From Planctomycetota bacterium (GTDB lineage Bacteria; Planctomycetota; Planctomycetia; Pirellulales; Pirellulaceae), in NCBI GenBank assembly GCA_014381825.1, contig JACNKX010000191.1:41126-105125 (forward strand): a DNA stretch of 64,000 nt, read 5' to 3'. This document shows, piece by piece, positions 29,149 through 36,702 of the stretch. Position 1 is the first letter of the stretch. Each line of letters opens with the position of its first letter. The position numbers and the translations under genes were made by a program. The notes below the pieces were generated by a model. The model had not been told where the DNA came from. It made no database searches and saw only the letters and a program-made list of their open reading frames with translations.

Positions 29149-29916
29149 TTAGTGATAGCTACTTCCTGAAACAGGTGTGATATCCAGCTGATCAACAGGA
29201 AAGAAAGCACGTCTTCCGTCCTGCAGTCGGACCGGCGCCCACTGCCGCTGGCTCTTTACATGGAATCCAGAGTCGCGAATCGCTCGCTCGACATCCTCGG
29301 GCATTGACGGCGAATCCTGGAGCAGTTGGCGGGCGAAGCGATTGCTCGCGTCGTAAATTGGCAACTCGAATCGCTCGCTTTCGCCATCGCCTCGATCGAC
29401 GACAAACGTCACATGCTCCGTTGGTACAACGCCCATCGCTGGTTCGTCATGCGCGACGAGTGCCGACCCCTCATTCAGTGCTATTGGACTCAAATTGTCC
29501 GTCGGTCGAACAACGACGGGGACCGCAACATCCGATTTGGTCGAATCACGCCCATTCCACCAGACGCCGCCAGTAAACGCTAACGCAAAGCATACGGCCA
29601 TCGCCAACATCAATCCGACCAGTTGTCCCGTCGGTCGACTGCTCACATTCCGCCCGACGGAACTGCGTAGCTGGATTCGCAATAATTCAGTCGTTTCCTG
29701 AAGTCTAGCGACTTCAGCTACATCTACATCATCTTGTAACGCATGAAACTCTTGACCAAAGGCTTGAGCCTCTAGAAACGCCATCGCACATTTCCGCCAG
29801 CCATCCGGCTGCTCGTTTAGTGCCACAAGCAACGCGCGATATTCGTCCCTCGACAATTCGCCGTCGACGAGGCGATCCAATTCTCGGCTATCATCAAATT
29901 CGTGTTGGTTGTTCAT
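29149..29916 (-). CDS. Probable transmembrane anti-sigma factor
   Basis: This is a 255-aa protein. The N-terminus (about 1-60) has the pattern ELDRLVDGELSRDEYRALL seen at the start of planctomycete anti-sigma proteins. One membrane helix lies at about 97-120 (LVGLMLAMAVCFALAFTG), and a periplasmic domain of about 130 residues follows. No HxxxCxxC zinc motif is present. The gene overlaps the sigma gene by 4 nt (ATGA), so the pair is translationally coupled, which supports the assignment. Confidence 0.82.
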   Translation of the reverse strand: MNNQHEFDDSRELDRLVDGELSRDEYRALLVALNEQPDGWRKCAMAFLEAQAFGQEFHALQDDVDVAEVARLQETTELLRIQLRSSVGRNVSSRPTGQLVGLMLAMAVCFALAFTGGVWWNGRDSTKSDVAVPVVVRPTDNLSPIALNEGSALVAHDEPAMGVVPTEHVTFVVDRGDGESERFELPIYDASNRFARQLLQDSPSMPEDVERAIRDSGFHVKSQRQWAPVRLQDGRRAFFPVDQLDITPVSGSSYH

Positions 29917-30491
29917 TTTTGGACCTCAACAACTTCCAATGCAGCCAACTCTTCGCGTAATCGACGGCGAGCGCGGTGCAATCGCGATTCAATTGCACTG
30001 TCGCTTACGCCGAGATGTCTCGCGATTTCGTCGTAACTCCAATCCTCTGTGTACTTCAACAACAATACTTCCGCGTCCAAGGGAGCGAGCCGCTCGACGG
30101 CGACTCGAACCAATTGTCGGCGTTCGCTGGCCAACAGCCAATCAAGCGGATCAGTGTTTACTTCGCGATCGTCATCTGGCTCAATTTGATCAGCGTATCG
30201 ACCGAGAAGCTTCCGCTGCCTGCCCATTCTGCGACGAAACAACAACACCTGTCGCACTGCCAATCGATACAACCACGGTGCGATCTTCGACGCGTCAGAT
30301 AAAGGTGCTGCCTGACGCACAACAGCAAGCGCCACTTCCTGGATCACCTCGTCGACTGCATCGCGATCGCGCAGCCGCGAATAAACGATGGTTCGCAGCC
30401 AGCGGTCATGCTGAGCTAAGGCGATTTGCCAGTCGACTTTCGTATTGTTTGCCGAGCCGCCAGCGACTCGATGCGTTCTCGATTCCGTCAT
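29913..30491 (-). CDS. ECF RNA polymerase sigma factor
   Basis: This is a 192-aa protein. The start at 30491 (MTESRTHR) is preferred; the upstream extension to 30581 has no sigma features. Region 2 is at about 20-85 (RLRDRDAVDEVIQEVALAVV and LYRLAVRQVLLFRRR) and region 4 at about 125-180 (LAPLDAEVLLLKYTEDWSYDEIARHLGVS and ESRLHRARRRL). It is held by the membrane anti-sigma protein encoded next to it and probably responds to an envelope signal. The target promoters are unknown; autoregulation is typical for such pairs. Confidence 0.92.
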   Translation of the reverse strand: MTESRTHRVAGGSANNTKVDWQIALAQHDRWLRTIVYSRLRDRDAVDEVIQEVALAVVRQAAPLSDASKIAPWLYRLAVRQVLLFRRRMGRQRKLLGRYADQIEPDDDREVNTDPLDWLLASERRQLVRVAVERLAPLDAEVLLLKYTEDWSYDEIARHLGVSDSAIESRLHRARRRLREELAALEVVEVQK

Positions 30492-30710
30492 GGTCGTAGA
30501 GATAGTTACCGCTCGATTAATAATCTTGCACGACTTTTTGGAAGAATTTTCTGGGCAGACAAAAACCGACGCTATCCGCAATCAATTGCTGCATACGCCA
30601 CGAGTTGCTGGGGCCTATACGGTCGCTGTCGACCTGCACATAATACGCGGTTGAAACGAAGTTGGTGCGGTAAAGTACGAGTAAGTCTCTTCACCTCACG
30701 GGAATCACAG

Positions 30711-32006
30711 ATGTTACGCAAGACCTTGATGGGCAGCTGCTTGCTGCTGAGTCTGCTCGCAGTGGCCGGTTGTCGGGTCAAGACGACGACGACAGTAGCG
30801 ACGCAGAGTAACGCGAACTCCAATACGACGTCGGTCGAGGGTGATCCGGAAATGAACGTCGAGATGCCAATGGAGAGTGAGGCAGAGGCTTCCCAACCGA
30901 CGGAAGAACCCGCCCCAACTCAACCTGATAACGAACCCGAACCAGCGACGGAGACGAAGCCTGAGATGAGTATCGAGAAGACCCCGTTTGGCACGACCGA
31001 AGATGGACGAGAGATCGACCTTTACACTTGCACGAATACGAACGGCTTGGTGGTAAAGTTGACCAACTACGGAGCGATCGTCGTTTCGGTCGAGACTCCT
31101 GACCGAGACGACAAGCTTGCAAATATCACGCTGGGATTCGATAAGCTCGATAGCTACTTGCCACGTCATCCCTATTTCGGCGCGACGATAGGACGCTACT
31201 GTAATCGAATCGCGAAAGGCAAATTCACCCTCGACGGACAAGAGTACACCCTCGCGACGAATAACGACGCGAACCACTTGCATGGCGGTGATGCCGGCTT
31301 CGACAAGCAAGTCTGGAAGGCCGAAGCCGTCGAAACGGGTGAGGGCGTGGGCGTCAAGTTCACGCGCCGCAGCGCGGATGGCGAAGAAGGCTATCCCGGC
31401 AATCTCGACGTGACGGCTGTGTACACGCTGACGAACTCGAACGAGTTGCATATGGAGTTCAGTGCAACGACCGACAAAGCCACACCCTGCAACTTGACGA
31501 ATCACAACTACTGGAACTTGGCAGGTGCTGGTTCAGGCACCAACGAGAATCACGAGCTACAACTCGAGTCGGACAAGTATCTGCCCGTCGACGATGGTCT
31601 GATCCCAACCGGCGAGTTTGCGGATGTTAAAGGAACTCCGCTCGATTTCAGCACTGTCCGTACGATTGGTGAGCGATTGAAGCAGATCGACGCCGATCCC
31701 GTCGGCTATGACCACTGCTACGTGCTTCGCAGCCAAGACGGATCTCTGGCGTTGGCCGCTCGCGTCAAGGACCCAAGCAGCGGTCGCGTGATGGAGATTT
31801 ACACCACGCAGCCGGGCATCCAGCTATACACCGGAAACTTCCTCGACGGCAGTGAAGGCGGCGGAGGATACAACCAATACGGCGCGTTTTGCCTAGAGAC
31901 GCAACATTATCCCGACTCGCCGAATCAGCCCGAGTTCCCGACAACGATCCTTGAACCGGGCGAGACCTACAAACAGACAACCGTTCACAAATTCTCGGTC
32001 GAGTAG
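30711..32006 (+). CDS. Aldose 1-epimerase as a lipoprotein
   Basis: This is a 431-aa protein. ATG 30711 begins a lipoprotein signal with lipobox LAVAGC. An acidic Glu/Pro/Thr-rich linker (about 40-90) tethers a galactose mutarotase domain (about 90-430). Catalytic motifs are NHLHGGDAGFDK, TNHNYWNLAG and the Glu in FCLETQHYPDSP; the conserved GATIGRYCNRIAKG is intact. The enzyme interconverts alpha and beta sugar anomers. Family members are usually cytoplasmic or periplasmic, so a membrane-tethered form suggests action on sugars in the periplasm. It is monocistronic and divergent from the sigma factor gene. Confidence 0.93.
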   Translation: MLRKTLMGSCLLLSLLAVAGCRVKTTTTVATQSNANSNTTSVEGDPEMNVEMPMESEAEASQPTEEPAPTQPDNEPEPATETKPEMSIEKTPFGTTEDGREIDLYTCTNTNGLVVKLTNYGAIVVSVETPDRDDKLANITLGFDKLDSYLPRHPYFGATIGRYCNRIAKGKFTLDGQEYTLATNNDANHLHGGDAGFDKQVWKAEAVETGEGVGVKFTRRSADGEEGYPGNLDVTAVYTLTNSNELHMEFSATTDKATPCNLTNHNYWNLAGAGSGTNENHELQLESDKYLPVDDGLIPTGEFADVKGTPLDFSTVRTIGERLKQIDADPVGYDHCYVLRSQDGSLALAARVKDPSSGRVMEIYTTQPGIQLYTGNFLDGSEGGGGYNQYGAFCLETQHYPDSPNQPEFPTTILEPGETYKQTTVHKFSVE

Positions 32007-32035
32007 CTCGCTGCCTGGAATGCTGATTCGCGTTT

Positions 32036-32091
32036 CGTAGCACGGAGTTGTACTCCGTCGAACCCCTGGGTACGGAGTGCAACTCCATCCT
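32036..32091 (+). repeat. REP-like intergenic element between galM-like and moaB-like genes
   Basis: CACGGAGTTGTACTCCGTC forms a palindrome (ACGGAGT tgt ACTCCGT) and is followed by a second unit, TACGGAGTGCAACTCCATC. A diverged copy in opposite orientation lies inside the giant TPR gene at 7364-7433. It ends 6 nt before the MoaB/MogA start, so it forms much of that gene's leader. Confidence 0.75.
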
Positions 32092-32097
32092 ATCACG

Positions 32098-32607
32098 ATG
32101 AGCACAACACCGGACGAACATAAAGCCGACGCTCCTGATCAGATCCGCTGTGCGATCATCACGGTCAGTGACACGCGCACCGAGGAAACTGACACGGGCG
32201 GGGCTGAAGTCGTTCGTTTCCTCGAAGAAGCGAACCATCTGGTCGTCGAACGCAAAATCGTCCCCGACGAACCTGATCGAATGCGACCGTTGCTCGAATG
32301 GCTTCGCGATGCGGATCAAGTCGATGCCGTGCTGATGACCGGTGGCACGGGCGTCTCGACTCGAGATCAAACGTTCGAAACGGTAACGGCTTTGATAACA
32401 AAACCAGTCCCAGGATATGGCGAGCTGTTTCGTATGCTGAGCTACCAAGAGATCGGAGCAGCCGCAATGCTCAGCCGAGCAACAGGCGGTTTGATGGAAC
32501 GAACCGTCTTGTTGACGATGCCTGGCTCAAGAGCTGCAGTCCGGCTTGCGATGGGGCAAGTCATTCTGCCCGAGTTGAATCATCTGGTTCGTGAGGCGAG
32601 GCGGTAG
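32098..32607 (+). CDS. Molybdenum cofactor biosynthesis protein, MoaB/MogA family
   Basis: This is a 169-aa protein, typical of the MoaB/MogA group. ATG 32098 is used. Motifs are AIITVSDTRTEETDTGG, VLMTGGTGVSTRDQTFE and LLTMPGSRAAVRLAM. The family adenylylates molybdopterin before metal insertion. A moeA gene, encoding the next step, lies 25 kb away at 57099, so both halves of the pathway are in the window. MoaB and MogA cannot be told apart reliably by eye. Confidence 0.9.
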   Translation: MSTTPDEHKADAPDQIRCAIITVSDTRTEETDTGGAEVVRFLEEANHLVVERKIVPDEPDRMRPLLEWLRDADQVDAVLMTGGTGVSTRDQTFETVTALITKPVPGYGELFRMLSYQEIGAAAMLSRATGGLMERTVLLTMPGSRAAVRLAMGQVILPELNHLVREARR

Positions 32608-32613
32608 CAAAAG

Positions 32614-32652
32614 TTCGAAGTAAAGTTTCGGCGAAACTTCTGTCACTTCGAA
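32614..32652. repeat. Nested inverted repeat after the moaB-like gene
   Basis: The outer arms TTCGAAGT (32614-32621) and ACTTCGAA (32645-32652) enclose inner arms AAGTTTCG and CGAAACTT separated by a single G. No T-tract follows on the + strand. It abuts the terminator of the - strand RNA. Confidence 0.65.
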
Positions 32653-32657
32653 AAGCG

Positions 32658-32688
32658 AAAGGGGTGCCCCTGCCCGAGGCACCCCTTT
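32658..32688. terminator. Strong terminator hairpin, probably bidirectional
   Basis: AAAGGGGTGCC (32658-32668) pairs perfectly with GGCACCCCTTT (32678-32688). On the - strand it is followed by CGCTTTTCG and would end the riboswitch RNA. On the + strand it is followed by TTTGCTTCT and could end the moaB transcript. Confidence 0.8.
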
Positions 32689-32704
32689 GCTTCTGCCCAA
32701 ATAT

Positions 32705-32733
32705 GCGTAGTACGTCTGCCCGGCGGACTACGC
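32705..32733 (-). other. Hairpin displaying GGGCAGA in its loop
   Basis: GCGTAGT and ACTACGC form a 7-bp stem around a 15-base loop that contains CCGGGCAGACGT on the - strand. It belongs to the 3' half of the putative non-coding RNA. Confidence 0.5.
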
Positions 32734-32850
32734 AACAAACCAAATCCATCTGCCCGATGAACCTAGCCGGGAATTTACATGAAGTTGACAGCGGCAGCCT
32801 GACTTCGCACTTCAGCTCTCCCTATAAGAGTAGAGACGAAAACCAATCCT

Positions 32851-32947
32851 TCGGCAGCTTGGCGATCTCTCGGCAGCGGATACCGCCTATGTAAAGAGAC
32901 CCATCGCTTTGCGTCCCGGCCTCGCGACCGGTTTGCCATTTTCGAGG
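32851..32947 (-). promoter_or_regulatory. Cyclic-di-GMP-I (GEMM) riboswitch aptamer
   Basis: On the - strand the core reads GGCAAACC (32930-32937), a four-pair stem GGTC/GGCC closed by the GNRA tetraloop GCGA (32918-32929), then GGGACGCAAAGC (32906-32917). This is the hallmark arrangement of the c-di-GMP-I class. A second helix follows: GGTCTCT (32895-32901) pairs with AGAGATC (32864-32870) and encloses a small GCGG/CCGC hairpin. The 3' segment GCCAAGCTGCCG corresponds to the conserved GCCGGGYTRCC-type end. The identification is by eye. Aptamers of this class bind c-di-GMP and usually control a downstream gene; here none follows. Confidence 0.78.
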
Positions 32948-33003
32948 TTGGCGAGCTGAACGCCGCCGTCCATCGAATCAAAAACTTTGACGTGACATTA
33001 AAA

Positions 33004-33032
33004 TAAATAGTTCGATTTCGGGGCCAAGTCAA
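33004..33032 (-). promoter_or_regulatory. Sigma-70-type promoter of the riboswitch RNA
   Basis: On the - strand TTGACT (33027-33032) and TATTTA (33004-33009) are separated by exactly 17 bases. The predicted start is near 32998, about 50 nt before the aptamer core. Confidence 0.6.
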
Positions 33033-33116
33033 AAAACTTCTCAAGATTTTCTCGCTCGCGGCCGTACCAGGTTCGTCCCGTCGACGTGCGACCGGCAGAC
33101 CGGCTACAATTCTCAG

Positions 33117-33788
33117 ATGCTCACTCTGCTCTTTGATATTGATGGAACGCTGATCAATACCGGTGGCGCTGGTGGGGCGGCGTTAATCGAAGCCTTTCGC
33201 GAAGACTTTGGAATCGACAACCCAGCGAAGGTGCCATTCAGCGGTCGTACGGATCGGGGCATTGGCACAAACCTGTTCGCGCAACACGAGATCGACGACT
33301 CGCCGGATAACTGGCAGCGTCTGTGTGACGGATATCTGGCTCGCTTGCCGGTTCATTTGCCCAAACGCGGCGGTCGTGTTCTCGATGGCGTGTTGCGACT
33401 GCTCGAGCGGCTCGAGTCGCAAGAATCCGTTGCGATCGGACTGTTGACCGGAAACTTGCGAGATGGTGCGCGAATCAAACTGTCGTATTTTGGCCTGTTC
33501 GAGCATTTCGCCTTTGGCGGGTATGGTGACAAGCATCGCGACCGAAACGGAGTTGCGGGTGAAGCAGTTGCGGCGGCGAGACAACACGCAGATGGCTCGT
33601 TCGACTCGCAGCGAGTTTGGGTGATCGGCGACACGCCGCTGGACATCAGTTGTGCTCGGATGATCAACGCGAAAGTCCTCGCCGTGGCGACAGGCATGCA
33701 TCCCGCCGGTGAACTAGCCGACTCGCATCCTGATGTTCTGCTGGAAGACCTCTCCGATACCGATGTGGTGATCAACGCCTTGAGTTAG
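33117..33788 (+). CDS. HAD-superfamily hydrolase (phosphoglycolate phosphatase-like)
   Basis: This is a 223-aa protein. Motif I is FDIDGTLINTGG at the very N-terminus, motif II is LLTGN near 115, and motif IV is VIGDTPLDISCA near 165. The cap is of the small helical type. Substrates of such enzymes are phosphorylated metabolites and cannot be predicted here. It is close to the next gene (73 nt to the chosen start). Confidence 0.92.
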   Translation: MLTLLFDIDGTLINTGGAGGAALIEAFREDFGIDNPAKVPFSGRTDRGIGTNLFAQHEIDDSPDNWQRLCDGYLARLPVHLPKRGGRVLDGVLRLLERLESQESVAIGLLTGNLRDGARIKLSYFGLFEHFAFGGYGDKHRDRNGVAGEAVAAARQHADGSFDSQRVWVIGDTPLDISCARMINAKVLAVATGMHPAGELADSHPDVLLEDLSDTDVVINALS

Positions 33789-33861
33789 TTCCGTGAATCG
33801 ACGTATTACTCTGCTGCCCTCCGACTACGTCGTCCCTACTCCCGCTGCGCAAAGGAACGAA

Positions 33862-34659
33862 ATGAGAAAGAGTCGTATCAAAGCGAAGCTCGCGCGCAAC
33901 GAACCGGTTCTACTGACATCGTTGCACTTGAGCGATCCGTCGATGTACGAACTTGCCAGTCTGATGGGATTCGACGGCCTTTGGCTCGATCTCGAACATC
34001 ACAGCCACAGCGTCGAGACAGCGAACGGGTTGCTTCGCGCCGCGCGAGTTGGCACGTCCGACGTGATGGTTCGCCCGGCGAAAGGCGAGTTCATGCGAAT
34101 GGGACGAATTCTGGAGGCCGGTGCCCAGGGGATCATGTATCCTCGTTGTGACAATGCCGAAGAAGCGGCGGAAGTCGTACGCTGGTCGAAGTTCGCACCG
34201 CTCGGCACACGTGGCATCGATGGCGGCAACCCGGACATGCCTTATTGCACGATGCCGCTGACGGATTACTTGCGCGAAACGAATGAGCAGACATTCACCG
34301 TGATCCAACTTGAAAGTCCCGAATCGATCGCACACGTCGACGCGATCGCTGCGATCGACGGTGTTGATGTATTGTTCTTAGGCCCCGGTGACTTCAGTAT
34401 CTTGTCCGGCATTCCGGGCCAATTCGATCACCCCGCGATCAAAGAAGCCCGCGATGCGATTGCCAAAGCAGCGTCGGCACATGGCAAGCATTGGGGGACA
34501 ATCGGCTTCAGCCCTGAGCATTCGAGCGAACTCGTCGAGCAAGGTGCGAGGTTCATCTGCCATCAAGCGGATCTTCTGATTTTGAAGCAAGGATTCGAGC
34601 GGTTGCAGAGTGATTTCTCGAAACTCGGGTTTACGTTTAATAATCAACTTGGCAAATAA
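33862..34659 (+). CDS. HpcH/HpaI-type aldolase
   Basis: This is a 265-aa protein. ATG 33862 is used because AAGGA lies 7 nt upstream; the ORF extends to GTG 33793 but the extra residues do not fit the family. Motifs include FDGLWLDLEHHSH, RPAKGEFMRMGRILEAGAQGIMYPR and LFLGPGDFSIL. The family cleaves or forms 2-keto-3-deoxy acids with a divalent metal. The oxidoreductase gene follows 53 nt downstream, so both may act in the breakdown of a sugar acid. Confidence 0.9.
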   Translation: MRKSRIKAKLARNEPVLLTSLHLSDPSMYELASLMGFDGLWLDLEHHSHSVETANGLLRAARVGTSDVMVRPAKGEFMRMGRILEAGAQGIMYPRCDNAEEAAEVVRWSKFAPLGTRGIDGGNPDMPYCTMPLTDYLRETNEQTFTVIQLESPESIAHVDAIAAIDGVDVLFLGPGDFSILSGIPGQFDHPAIKEARDAIAKAASAHGKHWGTIGFSPEHSSELVEQGARFICHQADLLILKQGFERLQSDFSKLGFTFNNQLGK

Positions 34660-34666
34660 GGGACGC

Positions 34667-34703
34667 TGATCGTCGTCTTTCGCGGAGCGAAAGGCGACGA
34701 TCA
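34667..34703. repeat. 16-bp intergenic hairpin between aldolase and oxidoreductase genes
   Basis: TGATCGTCG and CGACGATCA, then CTTTCG and CGAAAG, stack through one T-G wobble around a five-base loop. The hairpin fills most of the 53-nt gap and has no T-tract. Confidence 0.7.
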
Positions 34704-34712
34704 TTCACAAAG

Positions 34713-35708
34713 ATGAGTTCGAAACTAAAAGTCCTCGTTGTCGGTGTCGGATCCATTGGCGAGCGCCACACGCGCTGCTTCCAACAGACCAAGCGGGCCG
34801 ATGTTTCGATTTGCGAGATCAATGACGACTTGCGTACTCTGATCACGGATCGATACAAGTTGGCGAACGCGTACGGCAGCTGGGACGAGGCGTTGGCATC
34901 AGATTTCGACGCGGTCGTGATTTGCACTCCTGCACAACTTCACATCCCGATGGCGATCGATGTCGCAAAGTTGAAACGGCATTTACTCATCGAGAAGCCG
35001 CTGAGCACGAACCTGGATCGCGTTGACGAGCTCAAACAGCTGCTCGACTCGATGGATGTTGCGGCAATGGTCGCGTACGTGACGCGAGTTCATCCAGCAT
35101 TGACCGCGATGAAAGCGGCCCTTGATTCGGGCCGCTTCGGCAAGCCCGTCCACGTCATTGGCTGCTCGGGACAACATTTCCCGACCTATCGCCCTGCCTA
35201 CCGCGAGATCTACTATCGCGATCGAGCAACCGGCGGTGGTGCGATCCAAGATGCTCTAACGCACATGATCAACGCCGCCGAATGGCTCATCGGCCCAATC
35301 GACCAACTCGCGGCGGATTGCGCCCATCAAGTACTCGAAGGCGTCGACGTCGAAGACACGGTGAACGTGATCGCTCGACATGCAGGCGTGCTGGCCTCTT
35401 ACACCATGAACCAGCATCAAGCGCCGAATGAGTCCTCGTTAACGGTCATTTGTGAACGCGGCACAGCACGCTTTGAATCCCACCAACAACGATGGCGTTG
35501 GCAGATCGATCCGGTCGACTCCTGGCACGACGAACCGTGCGAATCACTCGAACGCGACGATCTTTTCATCACGCAAGCCAACCGCTTCCTTGATGTTGCA
35601 TCAGGACTGGCCAAGCCAAGCTGTTCGCTAGAGGAAGCGATCCAAACACTCCGAACGAATCAAGCGATCCTTCGGGCGTGCGAAAATCGCGACTGGACGA
35701 GTCCTTGA
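34713..35708 (+). CDS. Gfo/Idh/MocA-family oxidoreductase
   Basis: This is a 331-aa protein. The N-terminal Rossmann fold shows VVGVGSIGERHTRCF, and the active-site motif EKPLSTN is at about 92. The C-terminal alpha/beta domain has GGGAIQDALTHMINAAEWL with the expected His. It oxidises or reduces a sugar or polyol using NAD(P). It is probably co-transcribed with the aldolase upstream. Confidence 0.92.
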   Translation: MSSKLKVLVVGVGSIGERHTRCFQQTKRADVSICEINDDLRTLITDRYKLANAYGSWDEALASDFDAVVICTPAQLHIPMAIDVAKLKRHLLIEKPLSTNLDRVDELKQLLDSMDVAAMVAYVTRVHPALTAMKAALDSGRFGKPVHVIGCSGQHFPTYRPAYREIYYRDRATGGGAIQDALTHMINAAEWLIGPIDQLAADCAHQVLEGVDVEDTVNVIARHAGVLASYTMNQHQAPNESSLTVICERGTARFESHQQRWRWQIDPVDSWHDEPCESLERDDLFITQANRFLDVASGLAKPSCSLEEAIQTLRTNQAILRACENRDWTSP

Positions 35709-35829
35709 GATTTCACGCTGCTTCGTCAAAGAAAACAGATCCGATGTCGAATACACCTGAATCGCTAACCGCCCGACCGCGTAAATTGCCGTCGCAATGT
35801 CGCGCCAAACTCGCAAGAGGGACAGTCTG

Positions 35830-36609
35830 ATGCCTGATGCTTCCTATGACCACGAATCGATACCCGCAAAGCCGCTCCAACCATCGGGCACGATGGAGTA
35901 TATGCGGTCGTTTCACTATGTGTTTGAAAATCCAAATTGGGTTACAAACATCTTGTTCACAGGTCTCTGCTTTCTGTCGACGAGCGTCATCCCGGTAATC
36001 GGGCAATTGGTAATTCAAGGTTACCAGTTCGAGATTCTCGAAGCCCTTCATCGGAATCCTGGAACACAATATCCTGACTTCGATATGAACAAGCTTCTCG
36101 ACTACTTGCTGCGAGGATTCTGGGTTTTCCTCGTTTCACTTGTCGTTGTATTAGTCCTGTTTGTGGTATTCTTCGGGCTCTTCGTGCTTGGTGGTGCCAT
36201 CGTCGGCGGCGCTGGTGCTGCGGCGGGCGACGATGGAGCAGGAATTGCGATTGCCGTCGTTGGGCTAATCGTCGTGTTAATTGCATTCCCGATTGGAATC
36301 GCCGCTCAGATGATCATGGTGCCGTTGATGCTACGAGCTGGGCTGACGCAAGACTTCGGTTCCTCGTTTGACATCGCTTTTGTCAAACAGTTCATCCGAA
36401 ACACGTGGATGGAGATGATTCTCAGTGGACTCTTCCTGGCGTTGGCCGGGCTACTGCTCTATATCGTGGGCGCGGCAATGCTTTGCATTGGGATCTTCTT
36501 CACCATGAGCATCGCGATGCTCATGCAAGCTCATCTGGGAGTGCAGCTCTACGAACTCCATCTCGCTCGTGGTGGTGACCCGATCCTCATGAAGCCGCCC
36601 ACGGCATAA
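35830..36609 (+). CDS. DUF4013 family membrane protein
   Basis: This is a 259-aa protein. ATG 35830 (MPDASYDHE) is preferred to the upstream GTG/ATG because the earlier residues are basic and unrelated. The core has about five helices and the typical GYQFEILEALHRNPGTQYPDF stretch of DUF4013 proteins, plus a Gly/Ala-rich helix near 125-150. The function is unknown; the family is membrane-bound and widespread in planctomycetes. Confidence 0.85.
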   Translation: MPDASYDHESIPAKPLQPSGTMEYMRSFHYVFENPNWVTNILFTGLCFLSTSVIPVIGQLVIQGYQFEILEALHRNPGTQYPDFDMNKLLDYLLRGFWVFLVSLVVVLVLFVVFFGLFVLGGAIVGGAGAAAGDDGAGIAIAVVGLIVVLIAFPIGIAAQMIMVPLMLRAGLTQDFGSSFDIAFVKQFIRNTWMEMILSGLFLALAGLLLYIVGAAMLCIGIFFTMSIAMLMQAHLGVQLYELHLARGGDPILMKPPTA

Positions 36610-36702
36610 CTTGGACATTTGCACGCTCGGCTTCGCGTTGGAAACTGGTTATAATCAGCAACGCTTGTTTCAACGCGAATACTCTGTGTGAGGATCACAA
36701 CC

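Larger units (their letters stand above)
32652..32998 (-). ncRNA. Putative orphan c-di-GMP-sensing non-coding RNA, about 350 nt
   Basis: The limits are inferred: the 5' end from the promoter at 33004-33032 and the 3' end from the terminator stem at 32658-32688. The RNA begins with a cyclic-di-GMP-I aptamer and continues for about 170 nt without a substantial gene. The only ORF with a ribosome binding site is 11 codons long (GTG 32810 to stop 32775, AGGGAG about 8 nt upstream). The 3' half carries four GGGCAG(A/G) copies at 32669, 32692, 32715 and 32749 (+ strand coordinates of the CTGCCC complement). One sits in the loop of a 7-bp hairpin (32705-32733) and one in the loop of the terminator. 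The downstream gene on this strand would be antisense to moaB, so no protein-coding target is evident. Confidence 0.6.

Noticed and set aside
32561..32749. 62-codon ORF on the - strand inside the riboswitch RNA
   Set aside because: It runs through the terminator hairpin and into moaB antisense, with no ribosome binding site.
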